Assembly: GCF_025602895.1 (NCBI RefSeq)
Contig: NW_026516206.1
Location: 186,001-250,000, forward strand
DNA length: 64,000 nt
Direction of reading: 5' to 3'
Origin: Polychytrium aggregatum
Taxonomy: Eukaryota > Chytridiomycota > Chytridiomycetes > Polychytriales
The notes under the pieces are model-generated. The model was not told where the DNA came from. It ran no database searches and was given only the letters and a program-made list of their open reading frames with translations. Below are positions 56,035-64,000 of the stretch, piece after piece. The translations under genes were made by a program, and so were the position numbers. Each line of letters starts with the position of its first letter. The first letter of the stretch is position 1.

Positions 56035-57696
56035 ATGAGCGCCACTGAGAGCACCAACCCCGAGCAGCAGCAGCAGATCGACCCTGCCATCCTCCAGGAT
56101 GCCTCCATCGAGAGCATCGCCAGCTTTATCGCAGAGCAGCAGCCCAGGAACATCATCGTCATGACGGGCGCTGGCATCTCCACAGCTGCAGGCATCCCAG
56201 GTTCGCCCGCTGTTCTCCCCACAATCAGCTGGACACCACCTGTTGCTTCGCTATCGCTCGTGGCCTAACAGGCCCGTTGCCACCTGCCCGGCAGATTTTC
56301 GAACTCCTGGCACCGGTCTCTACGACAACCTGCAGGTATGTATGAGTGGCACTCACCACAGGGCCATCCCCCTATCAGCCCCTCTGTCTGCTGTACTGCC
56401 GATATGCGCCATTCTATATCCGACGCTTTCTCCGTCGCCGCTGGTGCTGAACCCACTCCTCTCCCATGTCAACTGCCCACCGCCAGAAATACAACCTGCC
56501 CTATCCGACCGCCGTCTTCGATATCAAGTACTTCCACAAACGGCCCGAGGCATTCTATGCGCTTTCAAAGGAGCTCTATCCGAGTCTGTTCAAGCCCACG
56601 GTCGGCCACTACTTTATCCGCCTGCTTGCCCAGAAGCAGCTCCTCCTCCGCAACTACACCCAGAACATCGACACCCTCGAGCGCATCGCCGGCATCGACC
56701 CTGAGCTGCTTGTCGAGGCCCATGGATCCTTTGGCACAGCTCGTTGCGTCGGCAAGCTTCTGAAGACGGCCGATCCCGTCCCAAAGCCGCCCGGCGAGGC
56801 CGGCGGCGAATCGGGCGACTCGGATGATGAAGATCCCCGGCTGATTCCAGGCCACTTTCAGCCTCCCTGTGGTGCAACTTATTCGAAGGAATGGGTGAGT
56901 GGTGTGCTTGGGTGGCTGTCTCTTTCAACACCAACCGCTGACCTGAACATGCGTGCATAATGGGTGACCGGATATATGGCATGTCGTCTGCATTCTCCGC
57001 CGGCGGGGCTGTTCGTCGAGCCTGAGGCAGAGCTAACACCGGGGTCTCCTGCATGCTACCCGCTCTCGCCTGCAGGTGTATGACCAAATCATCGCCGATG
57101 GCATTCCCAGATGCACCAACAACGGCTGCGGCGGTCTTGTCAAGCCCGACATTGTCTTTTTCGGCGAGAGCCTCCCCGACCGCTACGGAAAGCTTGTTCC
57201 CATCGACTTTCCCAAGTGCGATCTGCTGATCGTCATCGGCACCTCGCTGAAGGTGTATCCCTTTGCACGTCTGATCGACGGCGTCGACGACAAGGTGCCC
57301 CGGCTCCTGATCAACCGCGAAGAAGTCGGAAGCTTCGGACACAAAGTCTTTGGGTTCGACTTTGAGCACGACAAGCAAGAATACCACCGGGATGCGCTGT
57401 TCCTCGGCAGCTGCGACGAGGGTGTTTTGCGTCTAGCCGAGCTGCTTGGCTGGAAAGACGAGCTTTTGGAGCTGGTCGAGCGCGAGCACAAGGCTCTCGA
57501 GGCGCTCTCCGCGCAACATGCTGTCTCCGCCGCACCTGCCTCGGATCGTCCGGCGGCGCAGCCCGTGCCTGGTGAAGGCAGCGGCGCTCGCAACGAGACC
57601 ACTGTCGAAGCACACGCCGACGAGACCGGTCATGCCGCTGCCGAAGCTGACGCGGAGGCCATCGACGATATCACCGAACGCTTGAGCAAGATCTGA
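56035..57696 (+). CDS. Class I sirtuin (SIRT2/Hst2-like NAD+-dependent deacetylase)
   Basis: Exons 56035-56200, 56295-56335, 56487-56894 and 57076-57696 give 411 residues. Motifs: MTGAGISTAAGIPDFRTPGT (NAD binding), TQNIDTLERIAG, catalytic His in VEAHGSFG, CxxxxC (CTNNGC) and VKPDIVFFGESLP, VIGTSLKVYPFA, and the end of the Rossmann fold at LLINREEVG. The first zinc-binding pair is interrupted: Cys-Val-Gly is separated from Cys-Gly-Ala-Thr-Tyr by an acidic, Pro-rich segment. That segment (56748-56861, 114 nt) begins with GT, ends with TTTCAG, has no stop, and if spliced leaves C-P-P-C, the normal spacing. Then the protein would be 373 residues. The C-terminal 80 residues are Ala/Glu-rich and variable. 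Probably cytoplasmic/nuclear tubulin or histone deacetylase by family. Confidence 0.92.
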
Positions 57697-58076
57697 GTCG
57701 CACACGGTTCCGCGAGGATGTGAATGCCATGTATTTCCTGATCGTGCAATAAAGAGCAAAGTTTTGATGTTTTCACTGCCTAGAAGCACCCGGCAGCTTC
57801 GAATTCTGATGAGGAGGGAGGCGCGCAGCGGAGAACAGGAACAAAGTTGATGTTCATGAAAGCCGAAATAAAGCCGAAATAAAGCCGAAAGAAAGCCGAA
57901 ACTCAAAGCATATGTGCGGGTGACAACATTGAAGGAAAGGCGAGCGGAAGGATTTGCTGTCCACGCTCGGGATTTGCGACGATGCAGGCTGATTATTCAA
58001 ACGGACAATCCCACCGCTGAATGGCACAGATCTGGAGAACAGACGCTGTATGGATCGAAGCACAGCGCTGAATGGC
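57697..58076. other. Convergent intergenic region with a short tandem repeat
   Basis: Between the sirtuin and ABCG stop codons. An 11-12-bp unit, (g)aaagccgaaata, occurs four times at 57857-57903. An aataaa signal lies at 57749-57754, suitable for sirtuin mRNA 3' processing. Confidence 0.6.
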
Positions 58077-61000
58077 TTACGACAGGCGCTGGAGCGGCCG
58101 CGAGGTCCTCTGGAAAAAGGCATAGCCCAGGATCAGAAAGCACAGTCCGATGATGACGTTTGCGAGGATGCACATCCATTTGTCTGGGTTGTTCAAGTTG
58201 TGGTCTTGGACGATGTAGTCGCCGCTCGTGAAGCAAGTGGGCCCTGGATTGGTGATATTGGCGCTGCACATGTTGAAGGTTAGACCACTGAACTCGTTTT
58301 GGTTCAGGGCCTTGTTGGAGTACGAGATGATGGAGATCCTGTTTGGGGTGGCGGTGGTGAAGATTCTCAGCCAAACTGAAGGCAGACCCGAGCCCGGACG
58401 GTCTGCGGCCCCACATGTGCGGGAGAACAGCTCGCTTTGACTGCGAGACTCGAGTTGGAACTGCGGGATGCGAGGAGGAATCACTCTGGAACATACCATT
58501 GAATCCTTGAACCGCATGGCCACACGATAGAGAAGGCGCCCGCCAGAGTCGCACGGTTTAGGTAACAAAATGAAAGCGGGCTATTAGCAGGGTACACCAG
58601 CGCACAACTTAACCACAGCTACCTCGAAGCGAGATAGACTGGAACGAGATGGCCTCGCCCGATTGGTTTGGAGTGCACTGAACACTCCCTCTCCTGCTGC
58701 CCCGCACTCACCATCGAAAGACGACCGGGACGTTATCCAGGTTCAGCAGTTGACCGCCAAAGAGGAGAAAGATGGTGATCGTCAAGGGACCGATGATCTG
58801 GGCGACAGTCAAGTTTGGTGAGGCGCTACCCATCATCAGCCCCAGGGCGTTGGCGACATTCGAATGGACCACCAGAATCAGGAGAAACGTAAAGTAGTTG
58901 GCTGCCAGTGGCTGCAGTCCGACCATCCAGTAAACAGGAAGCTGGATTGGGTATATGCGGAGTTGGCGGTCAGTGGTGGTTGGCTCCCTTGCCGTATCCA
59001 TCTGCTCGACCACGGTCAGTCCCCGCCAAGGCTTTCGTTGTCGATCGATACTCACCGCCAGAATCAGCACGCCAATAAACACCTGCGGCCAGGTCGATAT
59101 GACCTTGGCGATATAGGCGGCGCTGGCCCTGTATGCTCCTGAGGCGCGCTCGCGCTTGATGATCTCTCGCTGTTCAATGAACTTTGGGAGACTCGGCATC
59201 ACCACACCTGTCCAAGAGAGCCAGCATTCGGTATCAGCGCCGAAGCGTGGGAAAACATTCTCTAGTGATGATGGCGACACTTACCGAAGGCTGTATGGTC
59301 AGCGGCGATGAATCGAGCAGGGTTCGTTCGGAAGTCGTGGGCGGGTTGGATCCATTTGGGATGAGCAGACCGATTAGATTGGCAAAGTAAACAAGCGGAA
59401 ACAAGAGACAACAATAAGTCGTGGTGAGACAGACCTGCCGTCGGTCACCAGCAGCAGCAGCATAAACTCGAGGTTTGTCCCAAGGTGCTGACAGGCCAAA
59501 CCCCGATAACGGGGAACAACCCATGCATCGAGTTGCTTACGGACCCGCCTCCCGCGCTGCGATACATACTCTGGTTGATGCACATGAAGAACAGCACACC
59601 GCCGCGGTTCTGGGCCCCGGCCGAATCGAGTGTCACCTTGAAGTAGATGAATCCCATGAAAAGCTGCGGCAACGAACAACGATACCGCCTGTTAACAGTC
59701 GCTCAGAGCGACAAATGCTGTACTGCCGACATGCACGCCACAATCTCCACGCCATTGCCTACCATCATGATGATGCCCTGGCCAAAGGTGGCTCCGAGAG
59801 TGGCCTTGTCTCGCGAGACCTCCTGCAGGTTGCGGCGAAGCAGGATGCCCAGCTCTCGGAACCAGTTGGGAGGCAAGCGATCGACGGGAGTTTCGATGCC
59901 GACTTCGGAAGGCACATTGGTGTTCATGCGGGTTCGCCTTGTCTCCCAAGCCTGCTGGAACTTTTCGATGCGGGACTGGGACTGCTCCGAGAGCTCTGGT
60001 GTCCGCTGGTCAAGGGTGATGCTGTTAATCACGAAGGAAAGCAACAGCAGTATTAGTAGTAGTCAGCCACATCATTCAAGTACCAAGCGACAGCCACTCC
60101 ACACAACACAGGGCAGCCACCCACATGTCCATAAAAAAGTCCGAAGGATTGGTCTTATCGGGGAGGTGATACCCGAGTTCATCAAAGTGCATCAGGGCAG
60201 CTACAATCAAAGCCCAAGGTTAGCAGATAGCAGATAGGCCGACCATACTCAAGTGTGCCGGTGCCGGAGACGGGCATCATCCATCACAAGGAAGGCAAGG
60301 CTCACCGGCGGTCGTGCCCATCCACAGAGTCTTGCCGACACTGAGGAGAATGACCTTGTCGAGCAGATCCATAATGTCCGTTCGGGGCTGGTGAATGGTC
60401 ATGACGACGAGCCAGTTGTGCTGCGTCGCAAGCTTCTTGATTGTTTCGACGATGTTGAAGGCCGTGAAGGCATCGAGACCCGAAGTGGGCTATTGGAAGC
60501 GAGCGGGCGGGCAAGAACCGGGAAACGAAACGGGGAAGATGGGCCATAAGCTGGACGGCTCTGTGTTTTCGACGCCGAGCGACCTGATGACGGGACAACC
60601 TTGTGGCCCTCACCTCGTCCAGAAAGAGAATGCTTGGGTAGTTCACGAGCTCGATGGCGATCGAGACACGCTTGCGCTCGCCGCCCGAGATGCCTCTGCG
60701 AATCGTGTCGCCGATGATGGTGTCCTTGCACTTGAGCAGCCCGAGCTCCTGGATAATGGCGATCACGCGCTCGTGCCGCTGCTGGTGGGTCCAGGTTCTC
60801 GGGAGCCGCAGCTGCGCGGAAAACATGATGGTCTCGTAGACGGTGAGATTACGGAACATGACGTCGTCCTGCTCGACATAGGCGCACATGTTTCGCCATT
60901 TCTTGGCCTCGCGCTCACGGCCGTTGACCAGAATGCTTCCCGACAGCTTGCCGACGTTGGCGATTCGGCCGGCCAGAACGTTGAGGAGCGAGCTCTTGCC

Positions 61001-61439
61001 GGCGCCTGGTTGGAAAGTAGGGGTGGGGTGGCCGGACGGTGGAGTGGGAATGTCGTGTATCGAGCGCGTGGGAAATGGTGGGAGATGGGATTGCGCACAG
61101 TAGAGCCATGGTCAGCGCAAAACATGGATGGTGGTCCAAGCGGCCGGGGAAAACGCAAATGCACGAAATCACTCAGCTCTGGTTTTTGCACTTTTTTTCT
61201 TCTTTTCTTTGGGCTGGCTCTGAGTTACCTGATCCACCCATGATCGCCACAACCTCGCCGCTCTTGACTTCGCCGGACATGGCTGTCAGGATGTGGCGCT
61301 CGTGCACCTTCTTGCCGATTTTGACGGGGACAGAGTAGTTGACGTCTTGCCAGCGCAGAGACCATTTGGGTGCCGAGCCGCCTGTGCTCGGATGCGGCGA
61401 GTCTGGAATCGGAACGGCGACCGAGTCGGGCTTTTCCAT
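58077..61439 (-). CDS. ABCG (White-type) half-transporter
   Basis: Nucleotide-binding domain first, then six membrane helices: the ABCG half-transporter order. Resolved exons: 61229-61439, 60614-61005, 60306-60489, 60125-60200, 59763-60021, 59570-59663; the membrane-domain exons between 59570 and 58077 are recognisable but not all joined. Walker A GGSGAGKSS is split by an intron. Then MCAYVEQDDVMFRNLTVYET (Q loop), signature ISGGERKRVSIAIELVNYPS, Walker B SILFLDEPTSGLDA, MTIHQPR (H loop). In the membrane part: LPPNWFRELGILLRRNLQEV, IIKRERASGAYRASAAYIAK, FLLFGGQLLNLDNVPVVFRW, NQNEFSGLTFNMC, and the last helix MCILANVIIGLCFLILGYAF. Substrate unknown; family members move lipids, sterols or pigments. 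Works as a dimer. Confidence 0.88.
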
Positions 61440-61765
61440 GCTGCTGGTGTTCTATTGCAAAACGCGTTGGGTCTGAGGGGCGGGGAGAATAGGCTCGATG
61501 AATGGGCAGAGAATCTGGGACGTGACAGGGCCCTTCGATTTCCAGCCGACGCGGAGCGGAAGCCTCATATGAGGATTCGGCGGGAATGGGATGGTGGGGG
61601 GGGGAATCTCAGCCGTCTTCTATGCATGCAATAAAAGGGAAGAGAGTCAGGGGGATTCTGGCCCCAGCCGGGGAAGCACCATGGTCATGATTGGCAAGAG
61701 ATTCTCCATTTATGCATCAGGGGTTTTTCCGTACACACAGAACAAGAAAATGGAAACCGCCTTTG
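61440..61765. other. ABCG upstream region
   Basis: About 325 bp between the ABCG start and the element at 61766. Presumed promoter; no motif recognised. Confidence 0.4.
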
Positions 61766-62070
61766 CACTTTATTCAGAAAAAAAATGGGACAATATAGCC
61801 GTTTCCATGAACATGTAGTATGTGCTGTGCTTGCGTCAAGCAAAGCCACAAGAAATAAAGCAGATCACTTTGGCAGCCTCCGAGTGAAGACCGCCGGTCG
61901 CCCTCCGGTCTCCACAATCGACCTGCACACTGGTCTCGGAGTGCCAGCGATGGATGGTGCTCTTGGACACACTGGCGAATGGTCATGGCCAGCGCGCGAT
62001 AACATTGGGTAACAAAATATTCGATGAATGGTCAAAAACCCGGGTGTCCCGTTTTTTATTGGATTGCCTT
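61766..62070 (-). mobile_element. 305-bp internally deleted derivative of the Fanzor-mariner element
   Basis: The left 165 bp match 42836-43000 (terminal repeat and Fanzor 3' end). A short middle stretch matches the transposase helix-turn-helix codons (near 46262-46300). The right about 90 bp match 46378-46470, including tggtcatggccagcgcgcga and the terminal repeat. TA follows at 62071-62072; on the left the matching dinucleotide is tg, so that side has mutated. All coding capacity has been deleted. Confidence 0.88.
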
Positions 62071-62822
62071 TAACGGGCACGCCGCTGACAGTCGATTTCA
62101 TATTTGGGTGGGAGGGGGTACGGAGGGCAATCACACCGTCGAGGAATCCACATTAGTTGTGAAGGCGAAATGGGTGTGTCTCGCTTTCGCAAGCATCTAC
62201 CACGCTATTTGCAATCCAGGCCTCGCCTTGCACACGATGATCATGCTGCATGCCGAGGTTGTTGCATCACAGCGCGGCGATGAGTGGGTCGTGTATTCGG
62301 AACCCAGAAAAGTGGCACGTCTGGTTCAAAACGGGGCGTCTCGTTTGGTTTTGGTAAACCTAATTAATCGAACTTGGTTTGAAACGGAACACCTTCACAC
62401 ACGGATCGGTTGATGCTGATCGATCTGGCTGAGCGGCTTTGATCGGTACCCAAACCAGCGATATTGCTCTTTGTCCTGCGGCTTCCTCCCTCATCCCCAG
62501 GTATGTCTTCGTGCTCTGGCCTGCAGTGACTGCATCTGCAGCGGCACACCGGTCCCTGTAGTGCCCACTTCACCGGGTGTGTGATATGATCCTACACGCT
62601 GTGTTTGAATGAGGCGATGGGTCCCACTGTTTATTCAACACACTGTATTTGCCATGGCCGGTCAGACACAGGACTTTCAAAGACTCGATGCATTCGGTTG
62701 TGAACGAGGGACTGTCCCCCGCTCCCCAGCTGAGTAAAGGGAAGAGCGGATGGGTCCCAAAACTGCCACACTCAAAACGAACCCAACCCACTCAGAACCC
62801 GGCGGCGGTCTTACTGCCAGAC
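62071..62822. other. Intergenic region with a diverged dispersed repeat
   Basis: 62378-62545 resembles 1000-1190 (see that entry). No gene could be supported. The end of the ZZ gene follows at 62823. Confidence 0.45.
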
Positions 62823-64000
62823 TTAGCGAGAGTCGCCCTTCAGCTGGCGCTCGATGCTGTCAACGCAGACAAGGGAAACCTCGCCACGCTTCTTGCCCGA
62901 GTCCTCGGCAAGCGCTTCGCGGATCGAACTGACCAAGTCGGCGGGCAGCTCTTCAGGGAAGCTGGTCTTACCCGACGCTCTGCTGTCGAGATCCAATCGG
63001 AGCAGGTTCCACCACAGCAACATCACCATGAGGAAGCGCTTGACCTGACCGATCGCGGCCACATGGGACATGTCGCGAACGCCGGCCCAGTTGGTCTTGG
63101 TGTCGGGCTCAGTGGTCGCGGCACCAAGCAGACTCGCAACAAGCGGATCCTCGGGGGCAGCCGGCTGTGCAGCTGTGCCGACGGAAATGGCTCGGATTCG
63201 ATGCAGCGGCTTGGATGCACTGTGAGGTCTGGAGGAGTGACATTGGTCGCACTCGTCAAAGTCGAGACAGTCGAGGCAGTGCCACCGCGTCCGACCGGCT
63301 CCGATGCTTTGCTCGCATACATCGCAGTGATATTCGAGAGAACCGGCGTTGATCTTGAGAGCGCTGGAGCGGAGCGAGAGCAGCGAGGCCTCGATTTCGA
63401 CAGGTGAGTGAACCAGGTTGGCCTTGGTATTACTGACGAGCACGCTCCAGTGGCTAAACTTGGGCGATGTCGATTCTTCTGCTTTGTCCAGATCAAAGGG
63501 GGATGATACTGCGCTGGAGGTCGGGATGGCGAGTCCGAAGGTGGCTGCTGCTGCGGGGCTTCCAAAGCTCATTGGGCTAGAAGCCACCGCAGGCGAGGTG
63601 AGCCTTGCCGATCCTGGGGCACTACTACGACTTCTGGCGCCTCCTCTGGAACCAGATCCAAATGCCGCGCGAGGCGCTGCAGCCATGACTGGTCCACCAA
63701 AGGAAAATGCAGACGAGCCTAAAGGTATTTGCCCCAGCCCGCGCTTATATGGTGCCGAGTTCGCTGAGTAAAGCGTAGAGCCGAGTCCAAAATGTGCCTC
63801 GGGCCGAGGTACAGCCCAGCGGGGAAGCTTTGGCTCAGCGGGACGATGGGCTCGATCGATTGCCGGTCTGTTGAGAGTGGTTTTGGCCCTACCGAGATAG
63901 GCCGTTGCTCCCGAAGGCGACGGAACATTGAATCCAAAGGATAGATCGTCCTCGATGCGCGAGAGCAGATGCGGCGAGGCCACCGATGTGTTGATGGCCT
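62823..64000 (-). CDS. ZZ-type zinc-finger protein, 5' end outside the window
   Basis: The frame is open to the right edge and ends at 62823; at least 391 residues are visible, with no clear start. The first about 180 visible residues are low-complexity (Ser, Ala, Gly, Pro), with repeated FGSP/FGLA and SFGG patches. Then a ZZ finger: YHCDVCEQSIGAGRTRWHCL, DCLDFDECDQCHSSRPHSAS, giving CxxC, CxxC, CxxC and a final His (PLHRI), which binds two zinc ions and peptide N-termini or histone tails in other proteins. The C-terminal part is helical, with MLLWWNLLRLDLDS and FPEELPADLVSSIREALAED. No other domain recognised; full-length role cannot be judged. Confidence 0.75.
   Translation of the reverse strand, partial: AINTSVASPHLLSRIEDDLSFGFNVPSPSGATAYLGRAKTTLNRPAIDRAHRPAEPKLPRWAVPRPEAHFGLGSTLYSANSAPYKRGLGQIPLGSSAFSFGGPVMAAAPRAAFGSGSRGGARSRSSAPGSARLTSPAVASSPMSFGSPAAAATFGLAIPTSSAVSSPFDLDKAEESTSPKFSHWSVLVSNTKANLVHSPVEIEASLLSLRSSALKINAGSLEYHCDVCEQSIGAGRTRWHCLDCLDFDECDQCHSSRPHSASKPLHRIRAISVGTAAQPAAPEDPLVASLLGAATTEPDTKTNWAGVRDMSHVAAIGQVKRFLMVMLLWWNLLRLDLDSRASGKTSFPEELPADLVSSIREALAEDSGKKRGEVSLVCVDSIERQLKGDSR

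Noticed and set aside
1-64000. tRNA, rRNA, CRISPR arrays and telomere repeats
   Set aside because: No B-box-like GGTTCRANYC within a cloverleaf, no rRNA core, no spaced direct-repeat array and no TTAGGG-type tract was seen by eye; a covariance search would be needed to exclude tRNAs fully.

Overview
The window reads as nuclear DNA of a zoosporic (chytrid-like) fungus. Nearly every gene is interrupted by short GT-AG introns (about 80-390 nt), the gene content is fungal (chitin deacetylase, GPI-anchored GH26 enzyme, fungal-type P-type ATPases), and there is a CFAP97/hemingway-type flagellar protein, which only flagellated lineages keep. A class C receptor with a bacterial-type BMP domain and a Fanzor (eukaryotic TnpB relative) also fit early-diverging fungi. 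Assignment to Chytridiomycota is inference. All gene models were built by hand from reading frame, splice signals and family conservation.

Layout. 1-4159: start of a syntaxin gene running off the left edge, an old MITE fragment, and the Elongator subunit ELP4. 4160-29695: a giant imperfect palindrome. Two arms of 7,976 bp (4160-12135 and 21720-29695; paired coordinates sum to 33855) face each other around a 9,584-bp centre. Each arm carries a complete seven-exon Na+/K+-type (IIC-like) P-type ATPase gene. The centre holds a class C GPCR with TIG and BMP ectodomains and a third, distinct P-type ATPase, plus a 410-bp MITE. 29696-42617: cyclin-L-like gene, chitin deacetylase, UBXN4-like ER protein, ADCK1-like kinase and a DDX59-like protein whose helicase motifs are destroyed. 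42836-46831: a Tc1/mariner-type element carrying a Fanzor gene and a transposase, followed by an inverted copy of one of its ends. 47389-64000: CFAP97-like protein with a very long acidic tail, GPI-anchored GH26 protein, small coiled-coil protein, class I sirtuin, ABCG half-transporter, an internally deleted relative of the Fanzor element, and a ZZ zinc-finger gene running off the right edge.

The most notable region is 4-30 kb, a cation-pump and receptor locus inside an almost perfect inverted duplication. The second is the Fanzor-mariner element with several derivative ends. No tRNA, rRNA, CRISPR array or bacterial operon was seen. Several genes are arranged head-to-head and probably share promoters: chitin deacetylase/UBXN4-like, and ADCK1-like/DDX59-like.
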